From positions 11,338 through 18,569 of the forward strand of contig CAJUJC010000034.1 in assembly GCA_910586805.1 (NCBI GenBank): a DNA stretch of 7,232 bases, written 5' to 3'. Shown piece after piece: positions 1 through 5,205 of the stretch (its first letter is position 1; every line of letters begins with the position of its first letter). The notes beneath the pieces are model-generated. The model did not search any database. It was not told the origin of the DNA and saw only the letters and a program-made list of their open reading frames with translations. The DNA comes from an uncultured Erysipelotrichales bacterium (GTDB lineage Bacteria > Bacillota_I > Bacilli_A > Erysipelotrichales > Coprobacillaceae). The position numbers were made by a program, and so were the translations under genes.

Positions 1-1
1 A

Positions 2-1357
2 ACTTTATCTACTGGTAGCGACTTAGCAACAAAAGCAACACCTGCAGCAATGCTAGCAGCTACAAAATGGATGGGTGGAGATGCTAGTGCATTCTCATAT
101 ACATTAATGGATTTATTCTTAGGTAACCGTGGTGGAGCTTTGGGAGAAACTTGTATTTGGATTATTTTAGTTGTTGGAGTATTATCGGCAATTAGAAGAG
201 TCTTTGATTGGAGAATTCCTGTTGCTTATTTAGGAACAGTTGTTATTCTTGCAGAAGTTTATGCATTAATGAATGGTTTAGATGTATTAACTTATCCATT
301 AATTCATTTATGTATTGGTGGAGTTGTGTTTGGTGCTGTTATTATGGCAACTGACCCTGTTACATCACCAACAAGTCCTTTAGGGAAAATTTTGTTTGGT
401 ATTGGTTTAGGGTTCTTAACTATGATTATTCGTTTAAAAGCGAATTATCCTGAAGGTGTATTATTCTCAATTTTAATGATGAATATGTTAACTCCATGGA
501 TTGATTCATTAGTTTTAGGAAGAACACATAAAAATACAATGAAACAATGGGCAATTATTGGGTTAAGTTTAATTGTTTCAGCAGGATGCGTTTACGGTGC
601 TGGTACAAGTATCCAAAATCAAATTGCGATTGAAAAACAAAAAGCTGAAGAAGCTGCTAAAAAAGCAGAAGAAGCAGCAAAAAGAAAAGCTGAAGAAGAA
701 GCAAATTCATTTAACTGGAAAGTTCTTTCAACTAAAGGAAATACTTATACAATGGAAACTGAAGGTTATATGAGTGATAACAATAAATTAAAAACTGAAG
801 TGACTATTAATGGTGATAAGATTACTGTTAAAGTTTTAGAATCAGCAGGAGAAACTGAATACTATGGTGCTGACTTAATTAAAGGTATTGGTTCAGGAAA
901 GATGAAAGAATTCTATGATAAATTCTTGAATGCTGAATTTACAACTGCTGATATTGAAGGTGTAGATACTTCAACAGGTGCGACAATGACTACGAAAGGT
1001 CTTGTTAATGCTATTAAAGGTGCTATTGCTGTATCACAAATGGAAATTAACGGAAATAGTTATACAGTAACTACTGAAGGTTACATGAGTGATAACAATA
1101 AGTTAAAAACACAAGTCACTATCAATGGTGATAAGATTACTGTTAAAGTTTTAGAATCAGCAGGAGAAACTGAATACTATGGTGCTGACTTAATTAAAGG
1201 TATTGGTTCAGGAAAGATGAAAGAATTCTATGATAAATTCTTGAATGCTGAATTTACAGCTGCTGATATTGAAGGTGTAGATACTTCAACAGGTGCTACA
1301 ATGACAACGAAAGGAATTGTATCTGCAATTAGACAAGCAATTGCAGCTGCAAAATAG
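2..1357 (+). CDS. rnfD: RnfD, C-terminally fused to a coiled coil and two FMN-binding domains (5' partial)
   Basis: Membrane subunit of the Rnf complex, which couples ferredoxin:NAD electron transfer to ion pumping. The reading frame is open from base 2, so the true start lies upstream. Residues below count from the Met at base 50. The sequence TKATP, encoded just before that Met (bases 29-43), matches the RnfD/NqrB covalent-FMN motif, with Thr at 38-40. Hydrophobic helices lie at about 34-50, 56-74, 83-101, 111-129 and 136-154. The family signatures ATDPVTSP (100-107) and YPEGVLF...MLTPWID (133-152) are clear. Normal RnfD ends near residue 160. Here a basic stretch (GRTHKNTMKQ) leads into an extra helix (166-185), an Ala/Glu/Lys coiled coil (190-219), and two FMN_bind-type domains (about 231-327 and 336-432), each with DTSTGAT (likely flavin Thr312 and Thr417). 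rnfG follows after 12 nt. RnfD identity is secure; the role of the extension is inferred. Confidence 0.93.
   Translation, partial: TLSTGSDLATKATPAAMLAATKWMGGDASAFSYTLMDLFLGNRGGALGETCIWIILVVGVLSAIRRVFDWRIPVAYLGTVVILAEVYALMNGLDVLTYPLIHLCIGGVVFGAVIMATDPVTSPTSPLGKILFGIGLGFLTMIIRLKANYPEGVLFSILMMNMLTPWIDSLVLGRTHKNTMKQWAIIGLSLIVSAGCVYGAGTSIQNQIAIEKQKAEEAAKKAEEAAKRKAEEEANSFNWKVLSTKGNTYTMETEGYMSDNNKLKTEVTINGDKITVKVLESAGETEYYGADLIKGIGSGKMKEFYDKFLNAEFTTADIEGVDTSTGATMTTKGLVNAIKGAIAVSQMEINGNSYTVTTEGYMSDNNKLKTQVTINGDKITVKVLESAGETEYYGADLIKGIGSGKMKEFYDKFLNAEFTAADIEGVDTSTGATMTTKGIVSAIRQAIAAAK
746..1030 (+). repeat. Tandem FMN-binding domain repeat, copy 1
   Basis: First of two direct repeats with a 315-nt period inside the rnfD fusion. 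It encodes residues 233-327, from Tyr233 to Ala327, including the flavinylation motif DTSTGAT with Thr at 983-985. Over 95 residues the two copies differ at 8 positions by my alignment (87 identical). Bases 809-943 are identical to 1124-1258, including silent positions. Confidence 0.92.
1061..1345 (+). repeat. Tandem FMN-binding domain repeat, copy 2
   Basis: Second copy of the 315-nt-period repeat, encoding residues 338-432 of the RnfD fusion and reaching almost to the stop codon. Its flavinylation Thr codon is at 1298-1300. The 135 nt at 1124-1258 match copy 1 exactly, while both ends of the unit have diverged. This pattern fits a fairly recent duplication or gene conversion limited to the domain core. 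Confidence 0.92.
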
Positions 1358-1362
1358 GAGGT
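1356..1362 (+). promoter_or_regulatory. Ribosome binding site of rnfG
   Basis: AGGAGGT overlaps the rnfD stop codon and lies 7 nt before the rnfG ATG at 1370. It is a near-perfect Shine-Dalgarno that fixes this start and suggests efficient independent initiation. Confidence 0.85.
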
Positions 1363-1369
1363 AATTGAT

Positions 1370-1879
1370 ATGAAAATTTTAAAATTAACTCTATTTCTTG
1401 CGATTGTGGCAGGACTTTCAGGAGCAGCATTATCATTTGTATTTGATATGACTGATCCAATTATTCAAGAACAAAAAATTGCAAGTGAAAGAGAAAACTT
1501 AGTGAAAATTTATGCTTCAGCAGAATTTGTTGCTGTTGAAGATACTGATACTTCAAAATATCCTTCAATTCAAGGGATTTATGAAGCTAAAGGTTTAGGA
1601 TATGTTTATAAATGTAGTGTAAAAGGATATGGTGGACCAGTTGTTTACTTAGTTGCATTAGATAACGATGGAACTTATAAAGGGTTTGAAGTTATTGATT
1701 GTAGCAATGAAACAAAAGGATTTGGTTCAAAAGTTGCTGAACAACCATTTAAAGATAGTGTTGTAGGAAAGAACATCGGTGATCCTGTTGATACTATTAC
1801 TGGAGCAACTGTAACTTCCGGACCTGTTGTTGCAGGTATTGAAGAAGCATCTGCTCATTATGAAGAAAATTTTAAATAA
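1370..1879 (+). CDS. rnfG: RnfG, FMN-binding electron transport subunit
   Basis: RnfG (169 aa) is the single-helix Rnf subunit that holds a covalently bound FMN on the outer face of the membrane and passes electrons along the complex. The N-terminal hydrophobic segment (about residues 4-25) is the membrane anchor. An FMN_bind domain follows, with the family features ETKGFGSK (114-121) and the flavinylation motif DTITGATVTS (141-150), in which Thr147 is the expected FMN attachment site. Its length is slightly below that of typical RnfG proteins, but no key motif is missing. It is transcribed with rnfD and rnfE. Because a standalone RnfG is present, the FMN domains on RnfD are additional to it and not a replacement. 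Attachment would need an ApbE-type flavin transferase, which is not encoded in this window. Confidence 0.95.
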   Translation: MKILKLTLFLAIVAGLSGAALSFVFDMTDPIIQEQKIASERENLVKIYASAEFVAVEDTDTSKYPSIQGIYEAKGLGYVYKCSVKGYGGPVVYLVALDNDGTYKGFEVIDCSNETKGFGSKVAEQPFKDSVVGKNIGDPVDTITGATVTSGPVVAGIEEASAHYEENFK

Positions 1880-1892
1880 GGAGGAAACATAG

Positions 1893-2543
1893 ATGAAAAA
1901 AATAGATATTTTCAAAAAAGGTTTATTTGTTGAAAACCCAGTATTTGTCTTATTGTTAGGTCTATGTTCTGCCTTAGCAATTACGACAACATTAACAAAT
2001 GCAGTTGGTATGGGAATGGCTGTTATTTGTGTTTTGATTATGAGTAATCTTATTATTTCTTTACTTAGAAATATTATTCCTAATGAAATTAGAATTCCTG
2101 TATTTATCGTTATTATTGCAACATTGGTTAAATGTGTACAAATGTTAATGAATGCATATACTCCTGCTTTATATGAATCTTTAGGAGTTTTCATTCCATT
2201 AATTGTTGTTAACTGTATTATTTTAGGTAGAGCTGAAAGCTTTGCTTCAAAGAATGGTGTATTTGATTCTTTATTAGATGCTTTAGGAATGGGTATTGGT
2301 TATACATTTGCTGTTATTGCAATGTCATTCTTTAGAGAATTAATTGGAACTGGTGGATTATCTTTATACAATCCATTTGATGCAAGTCAAGTGATTTTTG
2401 AAGTCAAGATTTTTGCTGATTATGCAATTTCATTATTTACACAACCTGCTGGAGCGTTTATAACTATGGGTTGTATCCTTGCTTTTGTCCAATTCTTAAA
2501 TATTAGAAAAGCAAATAAAGCAAAGAAAGCGGAGGTAAAATAG
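1893..2543 (+). CDS. rnfE: RnfE, membrane subunit
   Basis: RnfE (216 aa) is a six-helix integral membrane subunit homologous to NqrD. It forms a pair with RnfA in the core of the complex. The family signature is seen in LVENPVFVLLLGLCSALAI-like sequence near the N-terminus (here FVENPVFVLLLGLC, 12-25) and in PLIVVNCIILGRAESFASKN (102-121). Cys25 and Cys108 sit in the two half-membrane helices that, with the RnfA cysteines, hold the intramembrane [2Fe-2S] cluster in Rnf/Nqr complexes. The C-terminal tail is Lys-rich and presumably cytoplasmic. An AAGGAGG site at 1878-1884, 8 nt before the ATG, supports this start. The length is usual for the family. It ends 1 nt before rnfA. Confidence 0.96.
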   Translation: MKKIDIFKKGLFVENPVFVLLLGLCSALAITTTLTNAVGMGMAVICVLIMSNLIISLLRNIIPNEIRIPVFIVIIATLVKCVQMLMNAYTPALYESLGVFIPLIVVNCIILGRAESFASKNGVFDSLLDALGMGIGYTFAVIAMSFFRELIGTGGLSLYNPFDASQVIFEVKIFADYAISLFTQPAGAFITMGCILAFVQFLNIRKANKAKKAEVK

Positions 2544-2544
2544 T

Positions 2545-3117
2545 ATGGAATTAGTCAGTTTATTTATTGGATTAACTTTTGTTAATAACGTTGTATTAAG
2601 TAAGTTCTATGCTGTTTGTCCTTTGTTAGGTGTTTCTAAAAAACCTAAAAATGCATTGAACATGGGACATGCTGTTACATTTGTTATCTTTGTTGCTTCA
2701 ATCGTGACATATGCTTTATATCATTTCGTATTAAAACCTTTAGAAATTCAATACTTAGATTTAATTACATTTATCTTAGTTATTGCATCTTTAGTACAAT
2801 TTGTCGAAATGTTCTTAAAGAAATTTAGTCCAGATATATATAAAGCAATGGGTGTATATTTACCTTTGATTACAACAAACTGTGCTGTATTAGGGGTAGC
2901 ATTAGATAATATCAGTGCTGGATACAGTTTTATACAAGCAGCAGTTGCTGGTATTGCTGTACCTGTAGGATTTACAATTGTTATTTATATCTATGCAACA
3001 ATTAGAGAAAGATTAGAGATTGCTAATGTTCCTGCAAGTTTTAAAGGAACTCCAATTGCATTGATTACAGCTGGTATTATGGCTTGTGCAATCGCTGGAA
3101 TCGCAGGTCTTGTTTAA
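2545..3117 (+). CDS. rnfA: RnfA, membrane subunit
   Basis: RnfA (190 aa) is the NqrE-like six-helix partner of RnfE. Together they form the inverted-repeat membrane core with an intramembrane [2Fe-2S] cluster. Family motifs include TFVNNVVLSKFYAVCPLLGV (11-30) and PLITTNCAVLGVAL (107-120). Cys25 and Cys113 are the expected cluster ligands, matching Cys25 and Cys108 of RnfE. The sequence continues through a typical GYSFIQA segment and a final hydrophobic helix, at normal family length. GGAGGT at 2531-2536, inside the end of rnfE, is 8 nt from the ATG, so translation is probably coupled to rnfE. The stop codon shares a base with the next start (TAATG). Confidence 0.96.
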   Translation: MELVSLFIGLTFVNNVVLSKFYAVCPLLGVSKKPKNALNMGHAVTFVIFVASIVTYALYHFVLKPLEIQYLDLITFILVIASLVQFVEMFLKKFSPDIYKAMGVYLPLITTNCAVLGVALDNISAGYSFIQAAVAGIAVPVGFTIVIYIYATIRERLEIANVPASFKGTPIALITAGIMACAIAGIAGLV

Positions 3118-3290
3118 TGAGCATAAATGCAATCGTATGGATGGCTTTGCTTATAGCTGTCTTTGTCGGAACATATTTATTAAATATAAACACTCCAAAA
3201 CCTGAGGGGTGTGAAGATATGAGTGAATGTAGTGGATGTAATAATATTGCATGTAGTCATCATTCAGCTCATCATGAGGAGGAAAAATAA
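3117..3290 (+). CDS. Small Cys/His-rich single-helix membrane protein in the rnf operon
   Basis: A 57-residue protein of unknown function. I place the start at the ATG that overlaps the rnfA stop codon (TAATG), because an upstream ATG at 3084 would begin deep within rnfA. It has one hydrophobic helix (about residues 5-22), then a hydrophilic tail with Cys32, Cys38, Cys41 and Cys46 and a His cluster (His48, 49, 52, 53), ending in acidic residues. One helix plus a Cys-rich tail resembles in outline NqrM (iron delivery to the Nqr [2Fe-2S] site) and the small Cys-rich proteins found beside FeoB, but I cannot show homology to either. Its place directly after rnfA, whose partner cluster needs iron, makes a metal-delivery or maturation role a reasonable guess. 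The start has only a weak AGGT upstream, so it probably relies on reinitiation. Confidence 0.75.
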   Translation: MSINAIVWMALLIAVFVGTYLLNINTPKPEGCEDMSECSGCNNIACSHHSAHHEEEK

Positions 3291-3293
3291 ACA

Positions 3294-3605
3294 ATGAATA
3301 TTAGTGCTGTATTAGCTTTACTTGTTATTGGTGGAGCTTTGGGATTACTTTTAGGAGTTGCTAATATGTATCTTGTTGTTGAAGAAGATAACCGTGTTAC
3401 TGAAGTAACAGGAATGTTACCAGGTGCGAACTGTGGTGGATGTGGTTATCCTGGATGTTCTGGGTTTGCTAATGCTTTAGTTGAAGGTGGAGCAAAAAAA
3501 GTTTCTGCTTGTGCAGTAAGTAATGCTGAAACAAGAGAAAAAATTGCTGCTTACTTAAATGAAACACCTGGACCAGATGGAACAACTGTAAAAGTAACTG
3601 TTTAA
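3294..3605 (+). CDS. rnfB: RnfB, short form lacking the ferredoxin domain
   Basis: RnfB is the peripheral iron-sulfur subunit of Rnf, normally the entry point for electrons from ferredoxin. This protein has the standard N-terminal helix (about residues 5-24) and the four-Cys Fe-S domain, LPGANCGGCGYPGC (42-55), with Cys47, Cys50, Cys55 and Cys73. It then ends at residue 103. Usual RnfB proteins continue with at least two ferredoxin-type CxxCxxCxxxCP clusters and are roughly 190 to over 300 residues long. No such motif is visible downstream in any frame, and a terminator begins 9 nt after the stop, so a simple frameshift is unlikely. GAGGAGG (3276-3282) lies 11 nt before the start. The RnfB family call is firm. 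Whether this is a functional minimal form or one that works with a separate ferredoxin protein is open. Confidence 0.9.
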   Translation: MNISAVLALLVIGGALGLLLGVANMYLVVEEDNRVTEVTGMLPGANCGGCGYPGCSGFANALVEGGAKKVSACAVSNAETREKIAAYLNETPGPDGTTVKVTV

Positions 3606-3613
3606 AAAACGAG

Positions 3614-3637
3614 GAGGTTGATATCAGCCTCTTTTTT
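3614..3637 (+). terminator. Intrinsic terminator of the rnf operon
   Basis: A 7-bp stem, GAGGTTG/CAGCCTC (with one T-G pair), closes an ATAT loop and is followed by six T residues. It lies 9 nt after the rnfB stop and marks the end of the operon. Confidence 0.85.
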
Positions 3638-3644
3638 GTATAAA
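3618..3644 (+). promoter_or_regulatory. Possible promoter for the superoxide reductase gene
   Basis: TTGATA (3618-3623) and TATAAA (3639-3644) resemble -35 and -10 boxes. The spacing of 15 nt is shorter than ideal, and the -35 lies inside the preceding terminator stem. Transcription would start near 3651, about 34 nt before the ATG. Weak evidence, offered because the gene is flanked by terminators and needs its own promoter. Confidence 0.25.
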
Positions 3645-3684
3645 TTTTTTTAAAAATATCATAATAAATGTGGAGATGATAAAT

Positions 3685-4044
3685 ATGCATTTATATAAGA
3701 ATGATCATGAAAATTTTTTTATTCAATTAGATTCAACAAATTTTAAGCAAGGTGAATTTAAAAGAATCAATGTTGAAGAGCATGAGGGTGCTGTTGATAA
3801 ACACACACCTTTAATTTCCAAAGAAGGAAAGCAAGTAAAAGTGAAAATTGGAGACATTATGCATCCAATGACTGCTGAACATCATATAACAATGATTTTT
3901 TTAAAAACAAAACAAGGTGGACAATATAAAATGTTATCTTATTTAGATACGCCTGTTGTTACATTTGAGTTAAGTGATGGAGATATTCCTATAGAAGTTT
4001 ACGGATATTGTAATTTACATGGTTTATGGAAAGAAAGTTTTTAG
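3685..4044 (+). CDS. Superoxide reductase (neelaredoxin/desulfoferrodoxin C-domain type)
   Basis: A 119-residue non-heme iron superoxide reductase. This enzyme reduces superoxide to peroxide in the cytoplasm without making oxygen, usually with electrons from rubredoxin. The single iron site is recognisable: KHTPLI with His40, HPMTAEH with His60 and His66, and CNLHGLW with Cys109 and His112, giving the usual four His and one Cys ligands. There is no N-terminal desulforedoxin domain, so it is the short one-iron class. The Glu that precedes Lys-His in many family members (EKH) is Asp38 here. I chose the ATG at 3685 because GGAG (3672-3675) sits 9 nt upstream; an in-frame GTG at 3670 would overlap that site. 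It stands alone between two terminators. Family call is strong. Confidence 0.92.
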   Translation: MHLYKNDHENFFIQLDSTNFKQGEFKRINVEEHEGAVDKHTPLISKEGKQVKVKIGDIMHPMTAEHHITMIFLKTKQGGQYKMLSYLDTPVVTFELSDGDIPIEVYGYCNLHGLWKESF

Positions 4045-4069
4045 AACATACTATTGTATGTTCTTTTTT
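4043..4069 (+). terminator. Intrinsic terminator after the superoxide reductase gene
   Basis: A perfect 9-bp stem, AGAACATAC/GTATGTTCT, with a TATT loop and a following T run. The left arm begins inside the TAG stop codon, so gene and terminator are fused as tightly as possible. Confidence 0.9.
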
Positions 4070-4082
4070 ATTTTGATAGAAT
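4054..4082 (+). promoter_or_regulatory. Possible promoter for the GNAT-xpt gene run
   Basis: TTGTAT (4054-4059) and TAGAAT (4077-4082) are spaced by 17 nt. The -10 matches five of six consensus bases; the -35 only three of six, and it lies in the terminator hairpin. The predicted start, near 4089, leaves a leader of about 14 nt before the ATG at 4103. Low confidence. Confidence 0.2.
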
Positions 4083-4102
4083 GTGGATGGGTGATACAAT
4101 AT

Positions 4103-4618
4103 ATGGAATTATTAACATTAAAGCAATTTGATGAGGTTTATCAATTATTTGAAGAAGCTTTTATTCCTGCTGAACTTCGTCCTTATGATAGGATGAAAGA
4201 TTTATTTAGTAAAAATGAATTTAAGATTTATATTTTAAAGGAAAAAGTAAAGATTATTGGTGCAATGATTGCTTGGGAATTTGATGATTATATTTATTTA
4301 GAGAATTTTGCTGTTGACTCTTCTTTAAGGGGAAATGGAATAGGAGGCACAATTCTTGAATATATGAAAAAAGTATACCATAATAAAACAATTGTTTTAG
4401 AAGTTGAAGAACCTGTTGATGATTTGACATTAAGAAGAATTGAATTTTATAAAAGGCATCAATGGGTATTAAATGATTATCATTTTATCCAACCTTTATT
4501 AAGAGAGAATGTAGATGATGTTCATTTAATGTTAATGAGTTATCCATGTATTTTAAATCATCAACAATGTGATAAAATAAAAGATGAATTAACAAGAAAG
4601 GTATATAAACAAAAATGA
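4103..4618 (+). CDS. GNAT-family N-acetyltransferase
   Basis: A 171-residue protein with the GNAT fold signature, expected to transfer an acetyl group from acetyl-CoA to an amine; the substrate cannot be told from sequence. Strand beta-4 and the acetyl-CoA loop are visible as YLENFAVDSSLRGNGIGG (65-82), where Arg76-Gly77-Asn78-Gly79-Ile80-Gly81 fits the R/QxxGxG/A motif. The later RRIEFYKRHQWVLNDY (111-126) is the typical C-terminal motif of the family. An Asp/Glu-rich stretch (EVEEPVDD) precedes it. I chose the ATG at 4103; the frame is open further upstream, but that part runs through the terminator and the end of the previous gene. GGATGGG at 4085-4091 is a modest ribosome site. Its last codon overlaps the xpt start (ATGA), so the two are probably translationally coupled. 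Confidence 0.85.
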   Translation: MELLTLKQFDEVYQLFEEAFIPAELRPYDRMKDLFSKNEFKIYILKEKVKIIGAMIAWEFDDYIYLENFAVDSSLRGNGIGGTILEYMKKVYHNKTIVLEVEEPVDDLTLRRIEFYKRHQWVLNDYHFIQPLLRENVDDVHLMLMSYPCILNHQQCDKIKDELTRKVYKQK

Positions 4619-5205
4619 GAGAGTTAGAGGAAAGAATTATTAAAGATGGCTCTATCAATCCAGGAAATGTATTAAAAGTAGATTCTTTTTTGAATCATCA
4701 AATTGATATACGTTTTTTAGAAACTTTAGGTGAAGAATTTAAAAGACGTTTTGATGGAAAAAACATAACAAAGATTTTAACGATTGAAGCAAGTGGTATT
4801 GGTGTTGCATCAATAACATCAAAATATTTTGATTATCCACCAGTCGTTTTTGCTAAAAAATCAAAAACATCAAATATTTCTAATGATGTTTATAAAAGTA
4901 GTGTTCATTCTTATACACATAATGAAACAAATCATATTATAGTATCCAAACAATATTTACATAAAGATGATTATGTGTTGATTATTGATGACTTTTTAGC
5001 CAATGGATGTGCTGTTTTAGGATTAATAGATTTGATAAAGCAGGCTGGTGCTCATGTTGCTGGCATTGGTATTGTGATTGAAAAAGGGTATCAGGAAGGT
5101 GGGCAATTGATTAGAGAACAAGGTTATCATTTGGAATCTTTAGCAATTATTAAAAGTATGGATGGAGATACTGGAAATATCCAGTTTGTAAATAATGATG
5201 AATAA
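4615..5205 (+). CDS. xpt: Xanthine phosphoribosyltransferase
   Basis: A 196-residue cytoplasmic purine salvage enzyme that converts xanthine and PRPP to XMP. It closely follows the Bacillus-type Xpt pattern along its length: VLKVDSFLNHQID (19-31), ITKILTIEASGIGVA (51-65), PPVVFAKK (75-82), the PRPP-binding loop VLIIDDFLANG (121-131), and AGAHVAGIGIVIEKGYQ (144-160). The length is normal. The start overlaps the GNAT stop by 4 nt, with only a weak AAAGG some 13 nt upstream, so initiation probably depends on coupling. In Bacillus, xpt heads an operon controlled by a guanine riboswitch; here it is an internal gene and no room for such an element exists directly upstream. The next gene overlaps its last codons. 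Confidence 0.95.
   Translation: MRELEERIIKDGSINPGNVLKVDSFLNHQIDIRFLETLGEEFKRRFDGKNITKILTIEASGIGVASITSKYFDYPPVVFAKKSKTSNISNDVYKSSVHSYTHNETNHIIVSKQYLHKDDYVLIIDDFLANGCAVLGLIDLIKQAGAHVAGIGIVIEKGYQEGGQLIREQGYHLESLAIIKSMDGDTGNIQFVNNDE

Noticed and set aside
573..773. Open frame of 66 codons inside rnfD
   Set aside because: It overlaps the coiled-coil coding part in another frame; the Lys-rich product is a by-product of the A-rich repeat, with no ribosome site.
1727..2194. Reverse-strand open frame of 155 codons across rnfG/rnfE
   Set aside because: It lies opposite two clear rnf genes, has no recognisable domain, and reads as a shadow of hydrophobic codons.
3469..3690. Reverse-strand open frame opposite rnfB and the terminator
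   Set aside because: Low-complexity Leu/Gln-rich product opposite a real gene; no family features.
3605..3690. Possible frameshift hiding the RnfB ferredoxin domain
   Set aside because: I looked for CxxCxxCxxxCP after the stop in all forward frames; none is present, and a terminator intervenes.
4073..4100. TTGATA and TACAAT, spaced 16 nt, as GNAT promoter
   Set aside because: Good boxes, but transcription would begin near 4107, after the ATG at 4103, so they cannot serve this gene start.
4019..4102. Upstream extension of the GNAT protein by 28 residues
   Set aside because: It would start inside the superoxide reductase gene and translate through its terminator; the extra residues fit no GNAT family pattern.
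5171..5184. Small hairpin CTGGA/TCCAG before the zinc-ribbon gene start
   Set aside because: Only 5 bp, lies within xpt coding sequence, and has no T run; probably chance.
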